A stretch of DNA of 64,000 nt, from contig JBLIEQ010000018.1 of NCBI GenBank assembly GCA_047633175.1, forward strand, positions 1 through 64,000. The letters run 5' to 3'. The DNA is from Motiliproteus sp047633175. GTDB taxonomy: Bacteria > Pseudomonadota > Gammaproteobacteria > Pseudomonadales > Balneatricaceae. A model generated the notes under the pieces. That model worked only from the letters and a program-made list of their open reading frames with translations, was not told the DNA's origin and made no database searches. Made by a program: the position numbers and the translations under genes. This document shows, one piece after another, positions 40,730 to 49,324 of this stretch (its first letter is position 1; every line of letters starts with the position of its first letter).

Positions 40730-41950
40730 TTATACGACCTCGCCAAGTTTAAAGATCGGCAGGTACATGGCAATAACCAGGCCGCCAACCATGACCCCTA
40801 GGAACGCCATGATCATAGGCTCCATCAGGCTGGTCAGGTTGTCGACCGCGTTATCGACCTCGGCTTCATAGAAGGAGGCGGCCTTATCGAGCATCTCATC
40901 CAGGGATCCTGCCTCTTCACCGATCGCGATCATCTGCACCGCCATGTTAGGAAATACCCCTGTCATGCGGGTGGCGTTCTGCAGTGATTGGCCGGTCGAG
41001 ACGCCGTTGCGTATCTGTAAGATTGCGGTGCGGTAGATGACATTACCTGAGGCGCCGGCAGCCGATTCGAGCGCGTTGACCAGAGGTACACCGGCGGCAA
41101 AGGTGGTGGACAGGGTGCGGGCGAAGCGGGCGATGGCCGCTTTATGGAGGATATTGCCGATTATAGGCACCTTAACGCTGAATCTGTCGACGCCATCGCG
41201 GAAGCTTTCCGATCTTCGATGCGCCATCTTGAACAAAAAGCTACTGGCGAAGATTGCGCCCAGCGCCACATACCAGTAGGACTGGGCATAGCCGGACAGG
41301 CCGACCACGAACAAGGTAAAGGCGGGCAGATCGGCACCGAAGCCTTTAAAGATCGATTCGAACTGGGGTACGACCTTGATCAGCAATATCGCCGAGACCA
41401 CGACACCGATGATAATGACCGCGATGGGGTAGGTCATTGCTTTCTTGATCTTGGCTTTGAGCTCTTCAGTCTTCTCTTTATAGGTGGCGATTCGATCGAG
41501 CATCGTTTCTAACGCCCCCGACTCCTCGCCGGCGTGGACCAGGTTGCAAAACAGATCATCAAAAAACAGCGGAAACTTACGCAGCGATACGGCCAGGCCG
41601 GTGCCGCTGGCGACTTCATTACGGATCTCGTAGATCATCTTCTTCAGGCCGTTTTTTTCAACCCCGCCGGCGACTATATCGAATGCCTGGATCATAGGTA
41701 CGCCTGCCTTCATCATGGTGGCGAGCTGGCGGGTGAAGAGCGCTATATCCAGCGGGGTGGTCTTCTTACCCCCGCTACCGAAAGCGGAGGCGCGTTCCTT
41801 GGCAACCTTAGAGGGGCTGATGCCCTGCTTGCGCAGCAGTGCCTTGGCAAAAGAGACAGACTCGGCATCGATCTTGCCTTTGCTCTTGTTGCCATTCTTG
41901 TCCTTACCTGCCCAGATAAAGCTGCTGAGTTTCGCCTGTTTTGCCGCCAT
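40730..41950 (-). CDS. pilC: Type IV pilus inner-membrane platform protein PilC
   Basis: Inner-membrane platform of the pilus machine. From ATG 41950 (MAAKQAKLSSFIWAG) it has 406 residues, two GspF/PilC repeats (RQLATMMKAGVPM and ARTLSTTFAAGVPL) and three membrane helices. An in-frame start at 42004 would add 18 residues that homologues lack. It lies 6 bp before pilD. Confidence 0.95.
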   Translation of the reverse strand: MAAKQAKLSSFIWAGKDKNGNKSKGKIDAESVSFAKALLRKQGISPSKVAKERASAFGSGGKKTTPLDIALFTRQLATMMKAGVPMIQAFDIVAGGVEKNGLKKMIYEIRNEVASGTGLAVSLRKFPLFFDDLFCNLVHAGEESGALETMLDRIATYKEKTEELKAKIKKAMTYPIAVIIIGVVVSAILLIKVVPQFESIFKGFGADLPAFTLFVVGLSGYAQSYWYVALGAIFASSFLFKMAHRRSESFRDGVDRFSVKVPIIGNILHKAAIARFARTLSTTFAAGVPLVNALESAAGASGNVIYRTAILQIRNGVSTGQSLQNATRMTGVFPNMAVQMIAIGEEAGSLDEMLDKAASFYEAEVDNAVDNLTSLMEPMIMAFLGVMVGGLVIAMYLPIFKLGEVV

Positions 41951-42046
41951 CGGGTGCGATCCTGTATTGATGCGGTTAGCTGTCTTGCGGCAGTATATCA
42001 GCAAGGAGGGCTTTGGCTATTGGCCTGTATCAACAATTGACAAGCT

Positions 42047-43768
42047 CTAGGATTTTGTGACCCGATTGATCTCTTCGAGGCTGGTCATCCCCTGAATCAC
42101 CTTGAACAAGCCTGAGGTGCGCAGATTATTAACGCCCTGGCTGGCGGCTAGCTGGCCGATCTCCAGCGAGTTGCCCTCGGCCATGATCAGCGCGGAGATC
42201 TCCGGAGTCATAGGCATCACTTCGTAGATGCCGACCCGGCCCTTGTAGCCACCGACACAACTGTTGCAGCCGACGGGACCATAGACCGTAAAGCCTTCGT
42301 CGACCTGTGCCTGGCTAAAGCCCTCCTCCAGCAGGGTCGCTGGCGGAATCTCTACCGGATGTTTGCACTGCGGGCAGAGACGGCGCCCGAGACGCTGGGC
42401 TATGATCAGGGATGCGGAGGTGGCGATATTAAAGGCCGGAACCCCCATGTTGCGCAACCGGGTCAGGGTCTCAGGTGCGCTGTTGGTGTGCAGCGTTGAT
42501 AGGACCATGTGTCCGGTCTGGGCCGCTTTGATGGCGATCTCGGCGGTTTCCAGATCACGGATCTCACCAACCATGACCACATCGGGATCCTGGCGCAGGA
42601 AGGAGCGCAGTGCCATCGCAAAGGTCAGTCCCACCTTGTTATTAACGTGTACCTGATTGATCCCCTCGAGATTGATCTCGACTGGATCTTCGGCGGTGGA
42701 GATATTACGCTCCGGTGTATTAAGGATGTTAAGGCCGGTATAGAGTGAAACGGTCTTGCCGCTGCCGGTAGGGCCGGTCACCAGGATCATCCCCTGCGGC
42801 TGCTCCAGCGCTTTCATAAACAGCTCTTTCTGCTTGGGCTCGTAGCCCAGGGCGTCGATGCCCATCTTGGCGCTGGAGGCATCCAGAATCCGCAGTACGA
42901 TCTTCTCGCCCCAGAGCGTGGGCAGCGTATTGACCCTGAAGTCGATCGATTTGGTCTTGGAAATCTTCATCTTGATCCGACCGTCCTGAGGTATCCGGCG
43001 TTCGGAGATATCCATCTGCGACATCACCTTAAGTCGCGCGGCCAGTCGCGGGGTCAGATTGACGGGCGGACGTGCCACTTCGCGGAGCATGCCGTCGGTA
43101 CGAAAACGGATCCGGTAGGCTTTTTCATAGGGTTCGAAATGGATATCCGAGGAGCCTGACTTAATCGCATCGAGCAGGATCTTATTGACGAAACGCACGA
43201 TGGGGGCGTCTCCTGCGGCATCGCCAGTATCGTCCTGGGTCTTGTGGGGATCGTTGGAACCATCGTCGATCTCCAGATTTTCGAGATCGGCGTCATCCAG
43301 CCCTTCGAAAGCTGCGCCCGTGTTTTGCTCCAGAAATTTATCGATAAAGCGGGACAGCTTATCCTCTTCGACGACGACCGCTTCGGTCTTGATGCCGGTG
43401 TGGAACTTGATCTCGTCCAGCCCCTGGATATTGGTCGGATCGGATACGGCAATATAGATCCGGTTATCACGCTTCATCAGCGGCAGGGCAAGGTGCTTGC
43501 GAATCAGCTCTTCGGGCACTAGGTCCAGGGGGGCGGAGCTGAGGTCGAAGGCATCGAGATCCAGCAAGGGGGCGCCAAACTCATCCGCGACTGCGGTGGC
43601 CGCCTTATAGGCGCTGACCAGCCTTTCCTGTACCGCGTAGCTGATAAAGGTGACATTCTGCTTGCTAGCGGCATGCAGTGCCTGGGTGGCATTGTCGGAG
43701 GAGAGAATACTGTCGTTGACCAGGCGTCGGGCCAAGCCTGTAAGCGGCTGAATAGGTTGTGCGGCCAT
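42047..43768 (-). CDS. pilB: Type IV pilus extension ATPase PilB
   Basis: Hexameric ATPase that drives pilus assembly. From ATG 43768 (MAAQPIQPLTGLARRL) it has 573 residues. It has the N-terminal MshEN/PilZ-like region, Walker A GPTGSGKT, the Asp box, Walker B and a zinc tetracysteine (CPQC and CNSC). An in-frame ATG at 43828 would add 20 residues without family support. No clear ribosome site precedes either start. Confidence 0.95.
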   Translation of the reverse strand: MAAQPIQPLTGLARRLVNDSILSSDNATQALHAASKQNVTFISYAVQERLVSAYKAATAVADEFGAPLLDLDAFDLSSAPLDLVPEELIRKHLALPLMKRDNRIYIAVSDPTNIQGLDEIKFHTGIKTEAVVVEEDKLSRFIDKFLEQNTGAAFEGLDDADLENLEIDDGSNDPHKTQDDTGDAAGDAPIVRFVNKILLDAIKSGSSDIHFEPYEKAYRIRFRTDGMLREVARPPVNLTPRLAARLKVMSQMDISERRIPQDGRIKMKISKTKSIDFRVNTLPTLWGEKIVLRILDASSAKMGIDALGYEPKQKELFMKALEQPQGMILVTGPTGSGKTVSLYTGLNILNTPERNISTAEDPVEINLEGINQVHVNNKVGLTFAMALRSFLRQDPDVVMVGEIRDLETAEIAIKAAQTGHMVLSTLHTNSAPETLTRLRNMGVPAFNIATSASLIIAQRLGRRLCPQCKHPVEIPPATLLEEGFSQAQVDEGFTVYGPVGCNSCVGGYKGRVGIYEVMPMTPEISALIMAEGNSLEIGQLAASQGVNNLRTSGLFKVIQGMTSLEEINRVTKS

Positions 43769-43831
43769 AGGATCGTTATTCTTGATTATTTGAGTTAAGT
43801 CAAAGAGCAGTGCGTTAAACAATAGCATTTA

Positions 43832-43860
43832 TGTACAACGCCGAAAACGCTACTTATACT
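43832..43860 (+). promoter_or_regulatory. Candidate pilA promoter
   Basis: TGTACA (43832-43837), a 17-bp spacer and TATACT (43855-43860) match the sigma-70 pattern in four and five of six positions and face pilA. Many pilA genes use sigma-54 instead, and no convincing GG-N10-GC site was found, so the assignment is tentative. Confidence 0.4.
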
Positions 43861-44006
43861 GGAAACATCCCAAATTCAGGTCGCAGGGTTAAAAAGCAGA
43901 GTGAATGGAATCAAAGGGTAGTAAGATCTCGAAGATGCAAAATCATACCGATATCTCTGAGAATTTTTTTCAGGATCGGGCCAGTTTTATCCGTTGGAGC
44001 TAGATT

Positions 44007-44438
44007 ATGAGCAGTGCTATGAAGAATGTGCAAAAGGGTTTTACCTTGATTGAATTGATGATCGTCGTTGCGATCATCGGTATTCTGGCGGCGATCGCGC
44101 TGCCTGCTTATCAAACTTATACTAATAAAGCTAAGTTTTCTGAAGTTATTCTCGCGACCAGCGCAGTAAAAACAGCTGTAGAGGTGGAATACCAGACCAA
44201 TAAAACTGCCATAGCGAGCTTGGCTGCTGCCAATGGTGTGGCTGCTTCAATCACGGGCGCGGCTAATGGCCAGTATGTGGCGTCTGTTGCGATGGCAGCG
44301 TCAGGGCTGGTTACAGCAACGGCTATAGCTACCGGTGGTCTAACGAGTGAAACCTATACACTCATGCCGACTCTAAATGCTACAGGCACGATTAGCTGGG
44401 CTACTGGTGGTACCTGTGGTGCAGCAGGTTACTGCTAA
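44007..44438 (+). CDS. pilA: Type IV major pilin PilA
   Basis: Pilus subunit. The 143-residue precursor has a short leader ending in Gly11 followed by FTLIELMIVVAIIGILAAIALPAYQ, split here as leader plus hydrophobic helix. Glu5 of the mature protein (residue 16) is present. A C-terminal disulfide loop is likely (Cys137 and Cys143). The middle is Ala/Thr-rich. GGAG lies 7 nt before ATG 44007; ATG 44019 would give the classic short leader. It is divergent from pilB and carries its own strong terminator. Confidence 0.95.
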   Translation: MSSAMKNVQKGFTLIELMIVVAIIGILAAIALPAYQTYTNKAKFSEVILATSAVKTAVEVEYQTNKTAIASLAAANGVAASITGAANGQYVASVAMAASGLVTATAIATGGLTSETYTLMPTLNATGTISWATGGTCGAAGYC

Positions 44439-44492
44439 AAGATCATCTCGTAATCAATGGAGCCAGCCTTCGTTGATTGCCTGATCTGAAAA

Positions 44493-44518
44493 GGCCCCGG
44501 TTGATCCGGGGCCTTTTT
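44493..44518 (+). terminator. Intrinsic terminator of pilA
   Basis: GGCCCCGG-ttgat-CCGGGGCC is followed by TTTTT: a perfect 8-bp GC-rich stem and a U-tract 55 bp after the pilA stop. Confidence 0.92.
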
Positions 44519-44652
44519 ATGTCTGGCTGTTTTCGGCTTTGTCCTCACTGGCATCTTGCGCCCCCGGTGTTTTCCCGTAGCATAGCGGCCACCCTCCCAG
44601 GCGTGCGTTTGAGCGCAGCAGAGTGTTAACTAATCAATAGAGAGTTGTAACG

Positions 44653-45027
44653 ATGTGGCTGATGTGGCTAAAAAAATACTTCAAGCTGGCGATGTTTTTG
44701 TTCCTTGTGGCATCGGTAGCGGTAGTCCTTACGCTTAAAGGGCTGGCGCCGGGGCTCAGCGACGAGCAGCGAGCCGACGTCAACCAGTTGCTTGATGCCG
44801 AGCCGCGCATCAGATCCTATGTCTGGAATCCAGAAGATCGGCTCTACATAGGCGTGATCAGAGAGCAGCTCGATCCCAAGGGCTATGCGCAGGGGCTCTG
44901 TCAGAAGATGGAGGCGCTAAATGCCTTCGGCGTTTCCATCGCCGTGGTTGATGTGATCAAGTTGCAGCAGAGTGGTGGTGGTGATTGGGATGAGATCGCT
45001 TACGTGCAGTGTCCGCGTAAAGAATGA
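44653..45027 (+). CDS. Small single-pass membrane protein of unknown function
   Basis: The 124-residue protein has one N-terminal membrane helix (about 11-28), positive residues before it (KKYFK) and a soluble C-terminal part of about 90 residues, probably periplasmic, with two Cys. I do not recognise the family. It stands alone between pilA and the convergent lut operon. Codon use looks like its neighbours. The start ATG has GAG upstream, and a second ATG four codons in is an alternative. Confidence 0.65.
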   Translation: MWLMWLKKYFKLAMFLFLVASVAVVLTLKGLAPGLSDEQRADVNQLLDAEPRIRSYVWNPEDRLYIGVIREQLDPKGYAQGLCQKMEALNAFGVSIAVVDVIKLQQSGGGDWDEIAYVQCPRKE

Positions 45028-45055
45028 GCTGATTGCAGGGGACCTGGCTTCTTTT

Positions 45056-45145
45056 GTGGGTCGGCGTTTTGTGGGTAGAAAGCATTCCGACAATGCTGGC
45101 AAGGCACGGCCAATGTCGGGCAGTGCCTACCTACAGTCGACCCAC
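45056..45145. repeat. Composite REP-like element, copy 2
   Basis: Outer arms GTGGGTCG (45056-45063) and CGACCCAC (45138-45145) flank a core whose left end (tcggcgttttgtgggta) matches the elements at 1.03 kb and, inverted, 61.2 kb. It sits between the convergent ends of the small membrane protein gene and lutC. Confidence 0.75.
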
Positions 45146-45151
45146 AGGGGT

Positions 45152-45814
45152 TTAATCATTAAGAATAAAGATCACCAGCCGTTTGGGGCCATGAGCGCCC
45201 ATCTGCAGTTTTTGCTCGATATCGGCGCTGCGTGACGGGCCGGTAACCATATTGACCGTGCGCGGCCAGTTATCGCCGAGTTCGCGCACTTTCTGCCAGG
45301 CGGCTTCGTAGTGACCGACGATGGTCGAGCGCCGCAGCAGTACCAGATGGATATCGGGCAAAAAGTTCAGGGTGGTGGGGCTGTCGCTGCCCGATAGCAG
45401 CATCAGGGTGCCTGTCTCCGCGATCCCGGCAAAGGAGCTGGTAAGGCTGAGTATATCGCCGGCTTGAGCGACCCGCTGCTGGATATCGATACTTTCGGGC
45501 CATTGCAGGGAGGTCAGTTCGGGCGAGGAGGCCGTCACCAACTGCTGCAGTTTTTCTGCGGACATAAAGGCGGCGACTCGTTCGGGCAGCTGCTCAAGGG
45601 ACTCGAGTTCGTGCAACTCGGCCGCAGCTTCCGTGGCCATCGCCTTGAAGAGCGCGACCTGTCCATCGAAGGGTAGCTGGCTGCGTGAGGGGATGCAGCT
45701 TGCCGGATGCATACTGATCCGCTTACGAGCGGTGGTCAGGGCTTCGCCCTGGAGTTCGCCGCGGCCGAGGCCTTTGCGGATGTTGCTGAAAATCTGTTCG
45801 CGGGAGCTGCTCAT
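45152..45814 (-). CDS. lutC: Lactate utilisation protein C (LUD domain)
   Basis: Third subunit of the LutABC L-lactate oxidation system. From ATG 45814 (MSSSREQIFSNIRKGLGRG) it has 220 residues and a LUD domain with GIAETGTLML and the C-terminal GPSRSADIE motif. A GGAGGGG-like ribosome site lies in the end of lutB. An in-frame ATG at 45874 is inside lutB and rejected. Confidence 0.92.
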   Translation of the reverse strand: MSSSREQIFSNIRKGLGRGELQGEALTTARKRISMHPASCIPSRSQLPFDGQVALFKAMATEAAAELHELESLEQLPERVAAFMSAEKLQQLVTASSPELTSLQWPESIDIQQRVAQAGDILSLTSSFAGIAETGTLMLLSGSDSPTTLNFLPDIHLVLLRRSTIVGHYEAAWQKVRELGDNWPRTVNMVTGPSRSADIEQKLQMGAHGPKRLVIFILND

Positions 45815-45815
45815 G

Positions 45816-47273
45816 TTATTTCCCCTCCGGCTTGGTCTGGGTTGACGGGTTGGTTGGCTGGTTTGAATCAGCACGCTGCTGTTTTTTCCATTGATCCATA
45901 AAGGTACCGCCTTCAGGGGCGGGCAGGTCGCGCCAGGCGGTCCAGCCTTTGGCGAGGGGCAGGGTGCGGATTCTGCCTTTTTTTCCGGCTAATAGTTTCA
46001 GTCCGAAGCTGCTGCTGCGAGCCAGCCAACGGTACAGTTTGGGCCTGCGGGCAAATTTCGCCCAGATCCCCAGCCCAAAGCGGAACCCCGTGGGTGACAG
46101 GTGGCGCTCGAACTCGCGCTCGCGCCAGTGGCGCATCATCTTAGGTAGCGGGATCTTGACCGGGCAGACCGACTCGCACTTGCCGCAGAAGGTCGAGGCG
46201 TTAGGAAGATGACCGGCCTGATCGATGCCGATCAACTGGGGAGTGAGTACCGAGCCCATGGGGCCGGGATAGACCCAGCCGTAGGCATGGCCGCCGACGG
46301 CACCATAGACCGGGCAGTGGTTCATACAGGCGGAGCAGCGGATACAGCGCAGCATCTCCTGAAAATCTCCGCCGATCATCTCACTGCGACCGTTGTCGAG
46401 CAGTACCACATGAAACTCCTCGGGTCCGTCCTGGTCGCCTTTCCGGCGCGGACCGGTGGAGAGGGTGTTGTAGACGGTGAACTCCTGACCTGTGGCCGAG
46501 CGCGCCAGCAGGCGCTGGAACAGGGTCATATCCTCGAGCGTGGGTACGACCTTGTCGATGGTGGTGATCACCACATGCACCCGTGGCAGGGTCTGGGTCA
46601 GGTCGCCGTTACCTTCGTTGGTGACGATCAGGGTGCTGCCGGTCTCGGCGACGCAGAAGTTGGCGCCGGTGATACCGACATCGGCGGCAACAAACTTCTT
46701 GCGCAGCTCGTTGCGCGCTTCGAGCATTAGTTCGGCCGGATCTTCGGTCCGCGGGGTGCCATGTTTCTCGGCGAAGATATCGCTGACATCTTCCAGGTTG
46801 AGGTGGATCGCCGGGGCGATGATATGGCTGGGGTGATCGCCGCGCAGCTGCAGGATATATTCACCCAGGTCAGTCTCCACCGGTTGTACGCCATTCTCTT
46901 CGAGGTAGTCGTTGAGGTTGATCTCCTCGGAGACCATCGACTTGCCCTTGGTCACGGTCTTGGCATCGGCTTTTTTGCAGATCCCCAGGATCATCTGGCG
47001 CGCCTCTTCGGCATCGCGGGCCCAGTGAACCTGCCCCCCCTGCTCGATCACCTTGCTCTCGAACTGCTCGAGATAGAAATCCATGTTCTCGATAATATGA
47101 TCTTTCAGATCGCTGGCCTGATCGCGCAGCGTCTCAAATTCGGGTAGCCGTTCGACAGCCAGGGCGCGTTTTTTGGGGAAGCCTTCGCGCAGGTTGCCCA
47201 GCGCTTTCTGCAGTGAGACATCCTTGAGGGCGATCTTGGCACTGTCTTTGAATTTCGGGCTGGTGATCTGCAT
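45816..47273 (-). CDS. lutB: Lactate utilisation iron-sulfur protein LutB
   Basis: The 485-residue protein has an N-terminal LUD domain and two [4Fe-4S] ferredoxin clusters (CIRCSACMNHCPVYG and CGKCESVCPVKIP). It acts with LutA and LutC in L-lactate oxidation to pyruvate. The Pro/Gln/Ser-rich C-terminal tail (after about 460) is low complexity. It lies 2 bp after lutA. Confidence 0.94.
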   Translation of the reverse strand: MQITSPKFKDSAKIALKDVSLQKALGNLREGFPKKRALAVERLPEFETLRDQASDLKDHIIENMDFYLEQFESKVIEQGGQVHWARDAEEARQMILGICKKADAKTVTKGKSMVSEEINLNDYLEENGVQPVETDLGEYILQLRGDHPSHIIAPAIHLNLEDVSDIFAEKHGTPRTEDPAELMLEARNELRKKFVAADVGITGANFCVAETGSTLIVTNEGNGDLTQTLPRVHVVITTIDKVVPTLEDMTLFQRLLARSATGQEFTVYNTLSTGPRRKGDQDGPEEFHVVLLDNGRSEMIGGDFQEMLRCIRCSACMNHCPVYGAVGGHAYGWVYPGPMGSVLTPQLIGIDQAGHLPNASTFCGKCESVCPVKIPLPKMMRHWREREFERHLSPTGFRFGLGIWAKFARRPKLYRWLARSSSFGLKLLAGKKGRIRTLPLAKGWTAWRDLPAPEGGTFMDQWKKQQRADSNQPTNPSTQTKPEGK

Positions 47274-47275
47274 GG

Positions 47276-48175
47276 TTACGCCTCCCGACCCAGGTCGTAT
47301 TTATTGTCGGAGTTAGAGTCAGAGTTATTGTCAGAGTTATTGCCAGAGCTGCGGACATCGTTACGATTGTAGTTATGGTCAGAGTTGCCTGCACCGATGG
47401 CGGGGGTGTCGGTCATGCCGGCCAGGACTTCGACGATATGCCGGACCTCCAGCTGGCTGTCCTGACGCTGCAGTTTGCCAGCCATATTCAGCAGGCAGCC
47501 CAGGTCGCCGCCCAGTAGCAGCTTTGCGCCTGTTGCCTGGGCGTTGGTCGCCTTGTCACCGACCATGCGGTTGGAGATATCGGGGTATTTAATGCAGAAC
47601 GTGCCGCCGAAGCCGCAGCAGGTCTCGGACTCCTCCATCTCGGTGAGTTCGACACCGCCGACCTTGCTTAGTAACTGGCGCGGTTGCTGTTTGATACCCA
47701 GTTCGCGAAGCCCGGCGCAGGAGTCATGGTAGGTGACCTTTTTAGGGTAATCAGCTGCATGCTTGGCAATCAGGGCATCGAAGTGCATCACTTCGGTCAG
47801 AAATGAGGTGATCTCGAAGGCGCGTGCTGCCAGCCGCTCGGCGCGTGCATGATAAGGATCGTCGCCGGTAAACAGATCCGGGTACTGGTGCAGCATGCCG
47901 ATACAGGAGCCGGAAGGTCCGACCACGTACTTAAAGCCTTCAAAGCTATCGATAACATTGCGGGCTATCTCGGCGGTGGAGTGGCGATCGCCGGAATTGT
48001 AGCTGGGTTGGCCGCAACAAGTCTGGTTTTCGGGAACCTGTACGTTGCAGCCGGCCAGTTGCAGTAATTTTACCGAGGCAAAGCCGACGCTGGGGCGGAA
48101 CATATCTACCAGGCAGGTGACGAACAGCCCGACCTGGGGGGAGGAGGGCGGTTGAGTCGCGGAGGCTGTAGTCAT
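47276..48175 (-). CDS. lutA: Lactate utilisation protein LutA (CCG-domain)
   Basis: The 299-residue protein has two CCG domains (ENQTCCGQPSYNSGD and ETCCGFGGTFCIKYPDIS), as in heterodisulfide-reductase-like subunits. It is first in the lutABC operon. Beyond the usual end (about residue 255) there is a tail of roughly 40 residues rich in Asn, Ser and Asp with repeated NSD units, which is not expected in this family. Confidence 0.93.
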   Translation of the reverse strand: MTTASATQPPSSPQVGLFVTCLVDMFRPSVGFASVKLLQLAGCNVQVPENQTCCGQPSYNSGDRHSTAEIARNVIDSFEGFKYVVGPSGSCIGMLHQYPDLFTGDDPYHARAERLAARAFEITSFLTEVMHFDALIAKHAADYPKKVTYHDSCAGLRELGIKQQPRQLLSKVGGVELTEMEESETCCGFGGTFCIKYPDISNRMVGDKATNAQATGAKLLLGGDLGCLLNMAGKLQRQDSQLEVRHIVEVLAGMTDTPAIGAGNSDHNYNRNDVRSSGNNSDNNSDSNSDNKYDLGREA

Positions 48176-48260
48176 GAAGAGTCTCTCAATGCTGATTAAG
48201 TTATTGTTGTGGTTGTACTATATAGTAAGTATCGATTGAGACTAGAATATAACCACAAAG

Positions 48261-48286
48261 TGGTCTGACCAGTTGTTGTGCAACCA
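48261..48286. promoter_or_regulatory. Predicted LldR-type operator between lutA and its regulator
   Basis: TGGTCTGACCA (48261-48271) matches the TGGT-N3-ACCA palindrome bound by FadR-subfamily GntR regulators such as LldR and PdhR. GTTGTGCAAC (48275-48284), a second partial palindrome, follows. Both lie in the intergenic region between the divergent lutABC operon and the regulator gene. Confidence 0.75.
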
Positions 48287-48342
48287 GGAGTGGTTGTCCT
48301 GGCCGGACTCTGTTCTTTACGCCACCGCGGAGCAGTGCAGTC

Positions 48343-49050
48343 ATGGTAGGTAGCAGCGAAAGAGTCGAACCCCTGGCGCAGCAGATCGCTCTGGCGCTGC
48401 AGCGCTCAATGCTAAATGGTGATGTTCGCCCGGGTAGTAAGCTGGCATCGCAACGCTCTATGGTAGATCAGTATCAGGCTTCACGCGCGTCTGTACGCGA
48501 AGCGATGGGGCTGCTACAGGGTTCTGGTCTGATCGAAACGCGCCATGGCGGCGGCAGCTTTTGTCAGAATCTGCTGGCACCCCTGTTTGCCGGCACCGGC
48601 GAGGAGTCTACGGCAGCCCCTCAGGCACTGCCGATCCAGGTGCTGGAAATGCGCGAGATGCTGGAGGGCGAGGCCGCTTATTATTGTGCCCTGAGGGCCA
48701 CGGATAAAGAGTTGAGCCTGCTTTCGGAGGAGTACCTGAGCATGAGTCAGCGCAACAAGGGTGCGACAACCCTGTACCAGGCCAAGTCTGACCTGGGCTT
48801 CCATATGCAGGTTGCAGACAATTGCCATCATCTGTTGCTGATCTCAATCAGCCAGATCCTCTATAGCCGCTATTTCAACGCGATCTATTATGTGTTGTCG
48901 CAGAACATCAAGAAGCGCGGCCGCTATCCAGAGCAGATCGGTGCTCAGCATCAGCAGATCTATCAGGCGATCATGGCACGTGACCCTGAGTCGGCGCGGG
49001 TAGCGGCGTGCGAGCATATCGCCTATACACGTGGATTGCTGTTGTCCTGA
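48343..49050 (+). CDS. lldR: GntR-family (FadR/LldR subgroup) regulator of lactate genes
   Basis: The 235-residue protein has an N-terminal winged helix (about 10-75, with LASQRSMVDQYQASRASVREAMGLLQGSGLIETRHGGG split over the helix-turn-helix) and a C-terminal FCD ligand domain. It is divergent from lutABC with a TGGT-N3-ACCA site between, so it probably represses the operon and is released by lactate. The function is inferred from family and position. The name could equally be LutR. Confidence 0.88.
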   Translation: MVGSSERVEPLAQQIALALQRSMLNGDVRPGSKLASQRSMVDQYQASRASVREAMGLLQGSGLIETRHGGGSFCQNLLAPLFAGTGEESTAAPQALPIQVLEMREMLEGEAAYYCALRATDKELSLLSEEYLSMSQRNKGATTLYQAKSDLGFHMQVADNCHHLLLISISQILYSRYFNAIYYVLSQNIKKRGRYPEQIGAQHQQIYQAIMARDPESARVAACEHIAYTRGLLLS

Positions 49051-49324
49051 ATTGTAGAATCTGCCTGTATCGAGCAGGACCGAGTAACAATCAAAAGGTC
49101 GCTTGCAGGCAGGCTCCCGCAAGTTCGTAGGCTGGGATGCAATCCCAGCAATATCCCAAGCCTACGGGCTGCTTTGAGTCTGGATCGGTTGTGCAGTGCG
49201 TCAGGCAGCTGTAGAATGCCTCTCTTATTTTTCGTCGCCCCAGTGTCTGGATGGCGATTTGCTGTGATTTTGTTCACCTTAAGTGGCCTTTGGTAGGGGT
49301 CACCACTGAGAAAAAGGATTTGAA
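49051..49324. other. Intergenic region with REP-like repeats upstream of thrS
   Basis: It contains a copy of the aggcaggctccc repeat (49096-49120). A cruciform-type element follows, with outer arms CGTAGGCT (49126-49133) and AGCCTACG (49159-49166) around an inner GGGAT/ATCCC hairpin. No gene is visible. The last 70 bp before thrS form its leader; no tRNA-Thr-like operator could be recognised. Confidence 0.55.

Noticed and set aside
43829..44006. Sigma-54 promoter for pilA
   Set aside because: No GG-N10-GC element with correct spacing could be found; a sigma-70-like site is listed instead at low confidence.
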